Shown: piece by piece, positions 48,001-57,153 of the stretch | Numbering within the stretch: position 1 is the first letter of the stretch | Layout: each line of letters starts with the position of its first letter | Assembly (NCBI RefSeq): GCF_902150045.1 | Contig: NZ_CABFVU010000003.1 | Location: forward strand, 930,001-994,000 | DNA length: 64,000 bases | From: Chitinophaga polysaccharea | Lineage (GTDB): Bacteria; Bacteroidota; Bacteroidia; Chitinophagales; Chitinophagaceae | Direction: 5' to 3' | Notes under the pieces: generated by a model | The model's database searches: none | The model's input: the letters and a program-made list of their open reading frames with translations, nothing else | Told to the model about the DNA's origin: nothing | Position numbers and translations under genes: made by a program

Positions 48001-49126
48001 CGGGCAGCAATGGGTGCTTATAGTGGTGAAAGATACCGGCATCGGTATTCCTAAAGACAAAAGGGAAAAAGTATTCGACCACTTCTTCCAAACCAATACC
48101 AGCTCCGCAATACTCAACCAGGGCACCGGCATCGGGCTGTCTATCACAAAGGAATTTGTTAAAATGCACGGGGGCACTATTGAAGTGGAAAGTGAATCCG
48201 GGCAGGGCGCCGCCTTCTCTGTTCAGCTTCCATTGCAGATAGCTGAACAACACATTCCTGCATCTGCGCCATTGCCTATAACATTGCCGCCCGCGCAGCC
48301 AGTACTGCAGGAAGGAGCAGCAGGGCCTGAAAATTTCCCCGAAATGTCAACCATCTTACTGGTGGAAGATAATGAGGATTTCAGGTTCTATCTTAAAGAC
48401 AACCTCCGCAACAGTTACAAAGTAATAGAAGCAGCCGATGGAAAAGAAGGCTGGCAAAAAGCACTGGCACTGCACCCGCATATAATTGTAAGCGATATCA
48501 CTATGCCGCAGATGGATGGCATCAGCCTGCTGCAAAAACTCAAATCCGATAAAAGAACCAGCCATATACCGGTTATATTGCTCACGGCGCTTACCAATGA
48601 GGAACAACAGCTATCAGGACTGGAAACCGGCGCTAACGATTATCTCATCAAGCCGTTTAATTTCGAGATCCTTCATGCAAAGATCCGGAACCTGCTGCAT
48701 CTTAACCATACTTTGAAAAACACTTATACCAAACAAATAAAAGTACTCGCCCCCGAAGTGCAGGAGGAATCATCAGAAGAAAAACTGCTTAATAAGATCG
48801 TAAGCCACCTGGAAGAAAAACTAACCGATTCACAACTCTCCGTAGAGAGCCTCAGTAAAGAAGTTGGCATGAGCCGGAGCTCCCTGTATAATAAACTGCT
48901 GGAGCTCACAGGGCAAACACCTGTGGAATACATCCGCTCCTACCGGCTGGAAAAAGCAATGACCCTCCTGAAAAAAAGCGATATGACCATTGCCGAAATC
49001 GCTTACCAGGTAGGATTCTCCACGCCCAACTATTTCGCCAAATCATTCCGGAATAAATACAATATGCTTCCATCTGAATTTGTTGCACAGATCAAAAAAG
49101 GCAGCACCGGCGAAAAAGCATGCTAA
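45011..49126 (+). CDS. Hybrid two-component system regulator (HTCS) of xylan utilisation
   Basis: The 1,371-residue protein joins all parts of a phosphorelay. After a signal peptide (ARISPAQ) come two seven-bladed periplasmic propellers (~25-690, repeats such as GNLWIGTGGGGLSLY, GRIWVGTATGL), a Y_Y_Y domain (~695-795), and one membrane helix (~802-822). HisKA follows with LSHDFRTPISL (His857), then HATPase (DTGIGIPKDKRE, GTGIGLSIT), a receiver (VSDITMPQMDG with Asp1162), and an AraC HTH (~1270-1371, LSKEVGMSRSSLYNKL, IAYQVGFSTPNYFAKSF). Such proteins bind oligosaccharides in the periplasm and activate nearby utilisation genes. It sits inside the xylan locus. The 108-bp repeat begins 7 bp after its stop. 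Confidence 0.95.
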   Translation: MFKYKLACCCCLLLLARISPAQVKKINFTTLASKDGLISNAVNYIIKDHYGLMWFATDDGLNKFDGTNFTVYRHNPADSSSLRANEVLVLHEDKTGNLWIGTGGGGLSLYNRRKDSFIHFPVNANTPELPQNAVIMDICSDTSGKVWIAQFENLFFLNPATREISRIRLHTGEENPDATKALACVFVDRKQQVWVGTTTGLYRYSPRNGALKLILNNSAGAGAADNDVRAITEDRNGRIWVGTATGLCLLQPDGAGFTSYAGISGNTIFNNIQVNCIEPDNDGQLWIGTETGLIVFSTDTNTYNHYFPDNENIYSIASASIKCTYIDRQGIYWIGTFRGGVNKYDKNLNLFNFKPGTIFHVHNRKSSIVSAFAENSDGSILIGTDGGGLFGFNRQTGKVQPLDIPLPASNYLSIMALHYTREKKLFIGTYAYGLLIRDMATGSYKHLVKGPGPGNLNANDIFCIKEDSKGNVWVGTNGGGVNILKNDEIVARFTPHPRPGIPGEKKLPLNGYIRTIEEDAAGNIWIGTHGGGIGVYHPATGQWDIYTQSNSQLSGDKIQVILHDSRGNMWVGTYGGGLSLFDKATGRFINYAEKDGLQNTTIYQILEDRDHTLWLSTNTGISSFNTISKKIRNYTHYNGAQNNNFVHTSGIRLSDGDVMFGGLEGFNYFTPCSLTVNKNVPVVLLTDLKVSNKSVVPGEDSPIKDHISVTGDIRLEYKQNFALSFVALNYTIPRKNYYAYKLEGFDKDWNYTGTANTASYTNLDPGVYTFHVKASNNDGIWNTGDTTIKIYVRPPFWRTIYAYIFYVVVICALLLYSRYLGIARIRKKFLAEQEKQEIKRMRELDRMKIKFLTNLSHDFRTPISLILGPVEQLIAGEKTSNRIEKLNMIKRNSRRLLNLVNQLLDFRKMEEHELKLQLSKGELVAFMKEVTDSFIDFAERKKIRFTFNSALESLFVFFDHDKMERILFNLLSNAFKFSLEHGTVTVELKLSEKPAAPGQQWVLIVVKDTGIGIPKDKREKVFDHFFQTNTSSAILNQGTGIGLSITKEFVKMHGGTIEVESESGQGAAFSVQLPLQIAEQHIPASAPLPITLPPAQPVLQEGAAGPENFPEMSTILLVEDNEDFRFYLKDNLRNSYKVIEAADGKEGWQKALALHPHIIVSDITMPQMDGISLLQKLKSDKRTSHIPVILLTALTNEEQQLSGLETGANDYLIKPFNFEILHAKIRNLLHLNHTLKNTYTKQIKVLAPEVQEESSEEKLLNKIVSHLEEKLTDSQLSVESLSKEVGMSRSSLYNKLLELTGQTPVEYIRSYRLEKAMTLLKKSDMTIAEIAYQVGFSTPNYFAKSFRNKYNMLPSEFVAQIKKGSTGEKAC

Positions 49127-49132
49127 AAGAAA

Positions 49133-49240
49133 GAGGCTGTATCATAACTAACTTAATGGGTGTGAGAATCGCATATACGAAAATTTTCTCCACCCGGTAC
49201 CCGAGTAAAATCGGGTAAAAGTTATTTATGATACAGCCTC
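49133..49240. repeat. MITE-like 108-bp inverted-repeat element, copy 2
   Basis: This copy begins gaggctgtatcataa and ends with its exact reverse complement. All 108 bases are the reverse complement of the core of copy 1 near 7320-7427, so the two lie in opposite orientation. It starts 7 bp after the HTCS stop and ends 57 bp before the xylanase stop, again between convergent genes. No target duplication was evident. Confidence 0.85.
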
Positions 49241-49297
49241 TAACTATTAAAAGATTATAAAATCAACGAAATCATCATCATCCTGAATCAGACAAAA

Positions 49298-51454
49298 TTA
49301 TTTTGCATTGGCTTCCAGCGCCTGCGCAGTGGCTGCATAACCCAGCTTTCTCACATACGCTTCTGTCCAGATCCCTATTGGTTCGCCTGCACGCCAGGAG
49401 GAATTCGCCCGGCTGTCTAAAGGGCTCCAGATCGTAATGCCATAGCGTTGCTTTGCAGGGATCAGCTCAAAATATTTATCGATTACATACTTATACATAT
49501 CGGCCTGGGCTTTGTAATGTGCAGCAGTGGCCTCCGGTGTTTTCACGCCTACGCCTATATCCAGTTCAGACACCTTGATCAGTTTCCCCGTAGCTGCCAG
49601 CAACTTGAACATCTCCGCAATATTCTCTTTGCTGGTACCCGCGTTGATGTGCATTTGCGTACCAATACCGTCTACTTTGGCGCCTTTACTTTCTATGTAA
49701 TTAACATAGGCGATCAGGCCCCGGCATTTATCCAGGTTGTATTCAAGATTATAGTCGTTGATAAAATGAATATCCGTTGCGTTACCATATTGCCTGGCCA
49801 TTTTAAAAGCAGTTACAGCATAGTCCTTGCCCAGGTAATCCTGCCAGAAAAATTCATCTGCCGCAATATTGGGTCTGCCTGCCGCTGTTTTCAACTCATA
49901 CGGATTACCATCGTCCATGGGCTCATTTACAACGTCCCATGCTTTTACCATTGACTTCCCCGCTCCTACCATGCCGCTCATCCATTTATCAAGCGCTGTA
50001 TTGAGGATATACTTCTTTTCTGCCGCAGTTTTTTCCACGATAGTAGTAGCGCCGCCGGTAGCCTTTGTGTTCTTTAATACCACATCATCGATATAAACAG
50101 TGCCGGCAAATTCACCATAACTAAAAACCAACCGCGCCCTGTCTGCCGAAGTAGCAGTAGTGGCTACACTCACCTGCTTCCATTCAGTGGTAACCGCTAC
50201 CTGTCCGTACCCGTTGGAGGAATAGTCGGCGCTTTGCAGTTCCGGGCGGATTATTCCTGCAGCAGTGCCTTTCACCCAGAAACTCAGCTCGTAAGTTTCT
50301 CCATTATCCAGCGGGGTGGCAAAGTTATAGCTGGTTTGTACATCCCAGTAATTGGCTGCTTTAGCAGGATTGGTTACGAAAAAGGCCTTGCCTTTGTTTC
50401 CTACTCCCATGCCATCGGCAGTAATACCGCGGGTAGAGCTGCCTCCCCAGCCTCCCCAACCGCTTCCGGATTCGAAATCACCATTGCTTACCAGGTTGCT
50501 GACCACAGGCGTACCCTGGGTATCATATACGTATAAATTGTTGATGTCGATATAATAAGTCACACCGGCTTTGTACCCCAGGTCAAAATGCAGCTTAATA
50601 TGATCACCGGAAAAATCATCTATGGTAAAGCGGATCTCTTTCCATGAAATCCCTGTAGTGAAGGTAGGAGAAGCCGTGCCTGTTTTGGTCCAGTCTACCG
50701 ATGGCGTATTGTTCTTCAATCCTTCAAAAGAGATCCTTCCTTCACCAGCCACATCTGATTTGATGTACATCACCACTTCGTACTTATGCGTCTTATTCAC
50801 CACTACGCCTGGTGTTATTAACTGCAGGTCAGTGGCTGCCGACGAGCCGCCGCCTGCTACCAGCTTAATGGCCTTGTTGCCGGCTCCCATGCCTTCGCCA
50901 TCTGCAATGGAAATACCGGCCCCGGGGTGCGCGAGACTCCAGCCGGTAAAAGTTTTATCCTTCAACCCTGCAAGGCTCAGGTCATTCGGATAAGCGGGAG
51001 ATGTTACCAATAAAGGGCTGAGCAATCCCTTCAGGTAAGCGGCATTCTGGTTGGCATGCCACATCAGGGTATGACCATATACCTGCATGCCCGATTCTCC
51101 TGCCGTTTGAAGGAATGAATTTACTTTCACGAGATCTAAGCTGCCATCAGCTTTCACAACCGCGCCATGTTTCATTTCATAGCCCAACACAATTTCATCG
51201 AAATTCCTGTTGGCTAACCGGTACATCACTCCCTTATCCAGGTATTCCTGCAAACCCAGCGCCACTCCCAGCTTAAAGCCCGGATGGGCAACCCGGTCAA
51301 TATAACTCTTCAGCGCCGGGTAAGCGTCTATGTCTTCCTGCGCCGTAATGCTTTCAGGTTTATCTACATCAAAATCAAGCGGCTTGTACTTACTGCAGGA
51401 AGTAATAACGGCCATTCCCATAAAACCAAGAACTATTTTATAAAGTCGATTCAT
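49298..51454 (-). CDS. GH10 xylanase with two CBM modules inserted in the catalytic domain
   Basis: This 718-residue lipoprotein has lipobox ITSC. The GH10 barrel is split. Residues ~40-165 hold its start (GYEMKHGAVV, QVYGHTLMWHANQN) and ~490-712 its remainder, with acid/base Glu in WDVVNEPMDDG and nucleophile Glu in SELDIGV. Between them lie two CBM4/CBM22-like beta-sandwiches (~180-320 and ~330-470; GDFESGSGWGGWGGSS, YIDDVVLKN). This layout matches the surface xylanase Xyn10 of Bacteroides and Prevotella Xus loci. It is last in the six-gene unit, 17 bp after the xusE-like stop, and would cut xylan at the cell surface. Confidence 0.95.
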   Translation of the reverse strand: MNRLYKIVLGFMGMAVITSCSKYKPLDFDVDKPESITAQEDIDAYPALKSYIDRVAHPGFKLGVALGLQEYLDKGVMYRLANRNFDEIVLGYEMKHGAVVKADGSLDLVKVNSFLQTAGESGMQVYGHTLMWHANQNAAYLKGLLSPLLVTSPAYPNDLSLAGLKDKTFTGWSLAHPGAGISIADGEGMGAGNKAIKLVAGGGSSAATDLQLITPGVVVNKTHKYEVVMYIKSDVAGEGRISFEGLKNNTPSVDWTKTGTASPTFTTGISWKEIRFTIDDFSGDHIKLHFDLGYKAGVTYYIDINNLYVYDTQGTPVVSNLVSNGDFESGSGWGGWGGSSTRGITADGMGVGNKGKAFFVTNPAKAANYWDVQTSYNFATPLDNGETYELSFWVKGTAAGIIRPELQSADYSSNGYGQVAVTTEWKQVSVATTATSADRARLVFSYGEFAGTVYIDDVVLKNTKATGGATTIVEKTAAEKKYILNTALDKWMSGMVGAGKSMVKAWDVVNEPMDDGNPYELKTAAGRPNIAADEFFWQDYLGKDYAVTAFKMARQYGNATDIHFINDYNLEYNLDKCRGLIAYVNYIESKGAKVDGIGTQMHINAGTSKENIAEMFKLLAATGKLIKVSELDIGVGVKTPEATAAHYKAQADMYKYVIDKYFELIPAKQRYGITIWSPLDSRANSSWRAGEPIGIWTEAYVRKLGYAATAQALEANAK

Positions 51455-51471
51455 AAAAATTACTTTAGTGG

Positions 51472-52440
51472 TTATTTACTTACTGGCGTAAATGTTTCCA
51501 TAGTTACGGCCCTGTCCCTTAATACCAGCGTGTCTGATGTAGCCACCTGCATACCCGCCACGGTAACCTTGTAATCAAGATAAAGCGCATCGCGGTCCTT
51601 ACTGCCCCAGCTGTTCTTCTCTCCCCTTTTTACAAACTGTCCATTTCCTGTTGCGGTGAAACCAGCACCGGCAGCGGAAATGGTACATTTGTTCTGGTCA
51701 TCGAACGTAAGCAGCAGCGTACAATAAATATTCACGCCGTCCTTGTCTTTATACACTACCGGGAATTCCAGTTCCTTCACAGAGCGGGTGTTTAGCTTAT
51801 TCACCTCGTCCAGCTCCACGTATTCTTTATGCCTTACAATGGTTTGGTTTATATTTCCGGACACTACATCCTTTCCCCTGCGCAGGTAATTCCCATGCCA
51901 GGTGTTCACGTATTTCACAGCATAGAGGATAAAGTCCTTTCCATTTAGTATGGAGTCGGCTCCCTGTTTATCGGTCATACGCAGCGGGATCACATAAGTA
52001 TTCCGTATGGTTTTGGGATCATTGAAGAAAGCATCCGTGAGCTGTACTTCCACTCCGCCTGCAAGCGTGCCTTCGGGGATCACGATCTCATTGGCGGCAA
52101 GTGAATAATAATTCGCAGGCATAGGCAGGATCTCATCTTTCCCTGCACCAAACAGCAAACCATTTCCCAGCAGGGAATTGTCGATCCTTATCCCGATATG
52201 CAGATCTTTCTTACTGTAATAAACGCCTCCGGTGGTGGCCATGATCTTGCATTTGCGCTGGTTGTCCAGTTCCGTGCTGAATATATCTTCACCGAAAGTA
52301 ATGGTCCGCACAGGATACTGGTAGGCGAAATACACCGTCTGGTATTCATAATCCGGGAAGGTTACCTCCTTGTTGCATGCTGCCAGTACAAAGAGCAGTA
52401 TGATGGGCACTAAAAACTTTTTCATCTTCATTAATTTCAA
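51472..52440 (-). CDS. Surface glycan-binding lipoprotein, XusE-like (DUF1735 type)
   Basis: The 322-residue protein has a lipoprotein signal with lipobox LAAC (FVLAACNKEV). The N-terminal half resembles DUF1735 (TVYFAYQYPVRTITFGED, NTYVIPLRMTDKQGAD) and the C-terminal half is a beta-sandwich of the DUF5627 kind. Proteins in this place of Xus loci are surface glycan-binding proteins that add to SusD in capturing xylan. Sequence similarity between such proteins is low, so the role rests mainly on place between the second SusD and the xylanase. It begins 39 bp after the SusD stop. Confidence 0.85.
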   Translation of the reverse strand: MKLMKMKKFLVPIILLFVLAACNKEVTFPDYEYQTVYFAYQYPVRTITFGEDIFSTELDNQRKCKIMATTGGVYYSKKDLHIGIRIDNSLLGNGLLFGAGKDEILPMPANYYSLAANEIVIPEGTLAGGVEVQLTDAFFNDPKTIRNTYVIPLRMTDKQGADSILNGKDFILYAVKYVNTWHGNYLRRGKDVVSGNINQTIVRHKEYVELDEVNKLNTRSVKELEFPVVYKDKDGVNIYCTLLLTFDDQNKCTISAAGAGFTATGNGQFVKRGEKNSWGSKDRDALYLDYKVTVAGMQVATSDTLVLRDRAVTMETFTPVSK

Positions 52441-52479
52441 AAATCAGGGAAAAATTATTTCGTTATAAGGCATATCCTG

Positions 52480-54252
52480 TTAGCGCCAGCCTTTGTTCTG
52501 TTCCAGGGATCCGAACTTCAGGATCTCCCCGTAAGGAATAGGGCCATAGATCATGAAGGGCTGGAACTGCCGGCTTTCCACGTTTATAATGGAGTAGTTG
52601 TTATTGCGGATGCTCACGCCTTTGGCGGTTTCACCAAGACTTGCATTCCAGCGGCGGAGATCCCAGAAGCGGAAGCCTTCAAAACACAGCTCTATTCTCC
52701 GTTCATTCCTGATAAGCGCCCTCATCTGCTCCTTGCTGCCTTTCATTTCTTCCAGGTAAGGATCGCCGTTGGTAGTGCCTACGCCTGCTCTTGTGCGGAT
52801 AGCCTTAATAACATCATACGCGGAGAAGCTGTAGGCGCCGGTGCCTGTTGGTCCCCAGGCTTCATTGGCAGCTTCTGCGTAGTTGAGAAAAATTTCTGTG
52901 TACCGGATATGTGGTTTATAATGCCGCTGATTGTTTGCCGAGTTAGGATTAAGATTCACATCCTGGCGCAACAGCTTACGCAGGTAGTAGCCGGTGCGTG
53001 TGGAGGTTTCTACCTTATTCAGCGCATCATTGGTGGGCCCGTCGGCTGCAGTATTGATCATTGAATTATTCGGGCCTGCGGTACCGCCGTTCACTAAAAT
53101 GAACGTACGTAACCGGGGATCCCGCCCTGCGTAGGGATTGGAGGCATCATAACCGCTGGCGGCATCGGTAATGGGACGCCCGTTTGCCATAGGGAATGCA
53201 TCCACCAGGTTTTGCGTGGGATTGATACGTCCGTTGCCAAACAAACTGGGTGGAAAATTGGCTTGCTCCAGGTCGCGGTTATCGCCATAATTATTTCTCC
53301 AGAGAATTTCGGGAGGATTGGCCCCATCGGCCAGCCCGGCTATTTCTGAGGCATTGGAATACCAGGTAAGGCCGTTGGCCGCTAATGCTCCTATCCCGCC
53401 TTTCAGGGCAATTACTTCCCCGGCATAGTTTGCGGCATCTGCCCAGGCGTTGGTGGCGCCGCTCTTGTTGAAAGCAGGGCTTGCAGCCAGCAATGCGGCC
53501 TTGGAGCGGATGGCCTTTGCAACGCGGCCGGTGAAGAAGCCACGGAAAGCGGAACCAAAAGCGCGGTCGTATTGCTCTTTGGTAACCGTGCCATACTTTG
53601 CAGGAATAAGCGAAGCATTGGCAATATTCTCATAGTCTGTCGGGAGTAACTGGTCGGCCTGAGCCAGATCACTATAGATCTGCTTCATGCATGCTTCAAA
53701 ATTGCTCCTGGGTTTGTTGAAATCGGAATTTGTTCCCTGTACTTCAAGATTGATAGGCACTCCCAGTATAGCGGAGCTTTCAGACATGCCGGCATGCGCC
53801 TGCAGCAGGTGATAATAAAAAAGAGCGCGCAAACCATAGGCCTCTCCTTTTATACGCATGGCAAACAACCTGCTTACATCCGGGTCTGTAGCCCATTTCA
53901 CGGTATCAACATCCCTCAGTGTGATGTTGAGATATTGTATAGCGGCATACGCATTGGTCCACTGGTTAAGCGGGTTATTGTTGGCGGTCCATTGCCCGTT
54001 GGCGATTTTCAGGAACTGATCGTTCTGGTCATTTGATACGGCATCGTCGGTTGCCACATCATTAAACGACCATGAATTGGTGGGTATGCGGTTATAACCA
54101 TTCAGCAACACGCCAAATGGCAGCCCTGCATCATTGGGTGTATAATTCCCCGGGTTCAGCTCCCGGTTATTCTCTATCTCCGGTGTCAGCAGGTCTTTAC
54201 AGCCGGTGAGCAAAAAAACAGATGCCAGGAAAATGATAATATTTCTTTTCAT
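52480..54252 (-). CDS. SusD-family lipoprotein, XusD-like
   Basis: The likely start is Met at 54252, which gives a lipoprotein signal with lipobox LLTGC; an upstream in-frame ATG at 54282 adds 10 residues. About 590 residues with the SusD fold: MRIKGEAYGLRALFYYHLLQ, then RYTEIFLNYAEAANEAWGP and IRNERRIELCFEGFRFWDLRRW in the C-terminal RagB domain. It should bind xylo-oligosaccharides on top of its SusC partner, from which it is separated by a few bases. In the Xus order it is the second SusD. Confidence 0.94.
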   Translation of the reverse strand: MKRNIIIFLASVFLLTGCKDLLTPEIENNRELNPGNYTPNDAGLPFGVLLNGYNRIPTNSWSFNDVATDDAVSNDQNDQFLKIANGQWTANNNPLNQWTNAYAAIQYLNITLRDVDTVKWATDPDVSRLFAMRIKGEAYGLRALFYYHLLQAHAGMSESSAILGVPINLEVQGTNSDFNKPRSNFEACMKQIYSDLAQADQLLPTDYENIANASLIPAKYGTVTKEQYDRAFGSAFRGFFTGRVAKAIRSKAALLAASPAFNKSGATNAWADAANYAGEVIALKGGIGALAANGLTWYSNASEIAGLADGANPPEILWRNNYGDNRDLEQANFPPSLFGNGRINPTQNLVDAFPMANGRPITDAASGYDASNPYAGRDPRLRTFILVNGGTAGPNNSMINTAADGPTNDALNKVETSTRTGYYLRKLLRQDVNLNPNSANNQRHYKPHIRYTEIFLNYAEAANEAWGPTGTGAYSFSAYDVIKAIRTRAGVGTTNGDPYLEEMKGSKEQMRALIRNERRIELCFEGFRFWDLRRWNASLGETAKGVSIRNNNYSIINVESRQFQPFMIYGPIPYGEILKFGSLEQNKGWR

Positions 54253-54285
54253 AAAGTGGAAACTTGATTGGGTGAAAAACATGAA

Positions 54286-57105
54286 TTAGAACATCGCTTT
54301 TACACCAAGGTTATATAAGCGGGTTTGCGGCGCACTGCCAATATTCATCTCCATCAGTTTACGTTCGGCAGAAATCGTGAGCAAATTGAAACCACTCACA
54401 TACACGCCCAGCTCCTGTACAATTTTCCTGTTGCCAATCAGGCCGCTCATATCATAAGAGATCTGCACTTTAGCCAGGTCTATGCGGTTAGCCTTATACA
54501 ACCAGAAGTCCGAATTGCGGAAGTTATTGTCGCTGTTGAAGGTGGTTAAACGCGGGTACTTCGCTGATTGCGCCGTTTCAGGCGTCCAGCGATCTCTTAC
54601 CACTTCTGAATATTTATCTTCCCCATCTACCCAGAACCAGGAACTGTTCTTCATTCCATAGGAACCAAATCTGCCCTGGCCCAGCGCAAAGAAAGAAAGG
54701 TTCTTCCACCTGAGGCTGATGTTTATTCCCAATGTAAGAGGTGAACCAAACCAGCCCCCACGACCCAGGTATACTTCATCGCGGGTATCTATAATGCCAT
54801 CTCCATTCTGATCTTTATACTTGATATCGCCTGGTTTCACCTGGCCAAAAGACTGCGACGGGGAATTCTTAATATCATCGGCATCACGGAAAAAGCCCTG
54901 GTGCTGCAGCCCCCATATGGCATCCAAAGGCCGGCCCTGGCGGTTCTGGTAGTTATCTTCATACACCTCCGCACGTTTGGTAGCAGTGGTTTTATACCAG
55001 GTGCCCACCAAACCGATAGAATAATTAATGGCCGACAGCTTCTTGTTTAAGCTGAGGTTGAAATCAACGCCCACCCGTTTGTCGTCGTTATAATTTATAT
55101 AGGGAATAAAGGAAGATACCGGCCAGCCTGTTGTGAACCAGGAAGGGAACAACACGTCTGGCTGGATGATATTACCGGTTATCTTATTAATAAAGAAATT
55201 ACCATCCAGCTTTACTAATTCATGGAAGAAAGATCCCTGCAAACCTATGCTGATCTCTTCCCTTTTCGGAAATCGCATATCCGGGTTAGCGCCCCGCCTG
55301 GATTCTGTAGCCTGTACACCGGTACCATCTTTCCATCCAAACCAGCTGCCCAGCGTAGTATAAACTCCCTGGTACAGGTAGTACGATGCAATATCCAGGT
55401 CAGTATGCAGAATACCTGCGCTGGCAGTTAAACGCAGATCATCCACTCCCCGTACGCTACGCATAAAAGGCTCGTTGCTGAGCCGCCAGCCCAGCGATAC
55501 AGTAGGCGAAAAAGCGGTGCGGTTGCCTTCAGGCAGCTTCGCACTGTGTACCACGGCGCCGCTGAAATCGATGTAGTAGGTGTGATCTAAATTATAACCC
55601 AGCTGCAAACCTAAATTGGCATTGCTGGTACGGTGATATACCGCCGATTCTGATTGCTGGAATCCATTTACCAGCAATACACCGGAAAGATGATGCCGGT
55701 TATTAATGGAATTTACATAATTGAACTGACCCGTAGCAGCAATTGTTTGGCGGTACCAGCTGTTGCTTACATTCTGCACACCGGAAGTAGCGTCCTGGCC
55801 GTATTGGGTAAGACTGCTGATCAGGTCTGTACCAGAATAGTTATTCCAGGTAGGCGCATACACAGCATAGGTGTTATTGAAGGCCAGGTTATAGGAAGTG
55901 TTATAGTCGACCGCAAACGTAGACCTGAAAGAAAGGCCTTTCAGTAAATTGCGCAGGTCTGCATTTACACCGGTATTGAACTGGAACTGCCTGCTGATGT
56001 ACTTGTTGTTTCCACCGGCATAAATAGCCGCGAATGGATTGGTTTGATCAAGCTGGGTTCCGCCCAGCAGGTATTTCCCGTCGATGATATGATTGCTGTT
56101 CTTCACAAATACATTAGACGCTTCATCGGTAGGTTCAATCATATCCAGCGGAATGAGCGGCGCAAAACGGTGCGGACGTAAGGTGGCCGCGCTTTCCCAG
56201 TAGTTGGCATTCACTCCTCTTCCTGTATAGAAAATGGCAGTGGCATCTACATTACAGGAAATATACTGGTTGAGATTTACATCCACATTGCCGCGCAGGT
56301 TGAAGCGGTCGGATGTGCCATTGTTCACCGCTTCGCCAAAGTTGAGCAATGACCCGGAAGTCTGGTAACCAATATTGGTATAATAACGCGCCTTGTCGTT
56401 TCCGCCTGATATTTCCGCAGTTACATCATAGCGGCCAAAGGAATTTTTCAGATACTGATCGGAGTAGTAATCTACATTGGGATACCTGAATGGATTTTTA
56501 CCGGAGGCGTAATGATAAATGGTTTCAGGACTATACAGCTCAGCCAGCCCGTCGTTGCGTCTCGCTTCATTGTAAAGCGTCATATACTCCGCTGATCCAA
56601 GGTAATGAGGGTATGCTTTGGGAACATTAATACCGGCATTTGCCCTCAGGTTGATCCGCTGGTTGCCGGGTTTTCCTCTTTTGGTGGTAACGTAAATCAC
56701 CCCTTTTGCAGCCCTACTGCCATAAAGCGCCACCGCATTCACTCCTTTGAGAAAGGAGATCTGTTCTATTTCTGTTGGCAATACGTTACCTGCTTCACGG
56801 GGCACACCATCAATGATGAGCAGGTAACTGCCCATGCCCCACATACTGTTGCCATTAAACCCATTGATCCAGCCATCCATATTTTCAAGACTGGAGGTCA
56901 TATAGTTCAGGTTCATCTGCGACGCCACATCTACTACCGAAACATCTCCCGGCAGGTCTTTCTTATCCAATTTCCGGAACGCCACCTGTACCTTATTGTT
57001 TTCCGGGATAACGGAAGTAGTTTTTACCGTGCTGTCCTGTGCCTGTGAAACCGGCGCCAGGCCCATCAATGCTACAGCCGCTATTAGTGCTTTTATCTGA
57101 TTCAT
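54286..57105 (-). CDS. SusC-family TonB-dependent transporter lacking the CarbD-like domain, XusC-like
   Basis: This 939-residue protein has a signal peptide (PVSQAQ) followed directly by a short linker and the plug domain (LLIIDGVPREAGNVLPTEIE, LKGVNAVALYGSRAAKGVIY). The CarbD-like N-terminal beta-sandwich of ordinary SusC proteins, present in the other two here, is absent; this explains the ~110-residue shorter length. The barrel ends in RLYNLGVKAMF. It is probably still active, since some Bacteroidota SusC proteins lack this module. It pairs with the downstream SusD and is the second SusC of the Xus order. It lies 48 bp after the previous SusD stop. Confidence 0.94.
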   Translation of the reverse strand: MNQIKALIAAVALMGLAPVSQAQDSTVKTTSVIPENNKVQVAFRKLDKKDLPGDVSVVDVASQMNLNYMTSSLENMDGWINGFNGNSMWGMGSYLLIIDGVPREAGNVLPTEIEQISFLKGVNAVALYGSRAAKGVIYVTTKRGKPGNQRINLRANAGINVPKAYPHYLGSAEYMTLYNEARRNDGLAELYSPETIYHYASGKNPFRYPNVDYYSDQYLKNSFGRYDVTAEISGGNDKARYYTNIGYQTSGSLLNFGEAVNNGTSDRFNLRGNVDVNLNQYISCNVDATAIFYTGRGVNANYWESAATLRPHRFAPLIPLDMIEPTDEASNVFVKNSNHIIDGKYLLGGTQLDQTNPFAAIYAGGNNKYISRQFQFNTGVNADLRNLLKGLSFRSTFAVDYNTSYNLAFNNTYAVYAPTWNNYSGTDLISSLTQYGQDATSGVQNVSNSWYRQTIAATGQFNYVNSINNRHHLSGVLLVNGFQQSESAVYHRTSNANLGLQLGYNLDHTYYIDFSGAVVHSAKLPEGNRTAFSPTVSLGWRLSNEPFMRSVRGVDDLRLTASAGILHTDLDIASYYLYQGVYTTLGSWFGWKDGTGVQATESRRGANPDMRFPKREEISIGLQGSFFHELVKLDGNFFINKITGNIIQPDVLFPSWFTTGWPVSSFIPYINYNDDKRVGVDFNLSLNKKLSAINYSIGLVGTWYKTTATKRAEVYEDNYQNRQGRPLDAIWGLQHQGFFRDADDIKNSPSQSFGQVKPGDIKYKDQNGDGIIDTRDEVYLGRGGWFGSPLTLGINISLRWKNLSFFALGQGRFGSYGMKNSSWFWVDGEDKYSEVVRDRWTPETAQSAKYPRLTTFNSDNNFRNSDFWLYKANRIDLAKVQISYDMSGLIGNRKIVQELGVYVSGFNLLTISAERKLMEMNIGSAPQTRLYNLGVKAMF

Positions 57106-57153
57106 GAATTTTTGAAATTTACAGTAAACGATACATGTAAAGACTCCCCGTTT

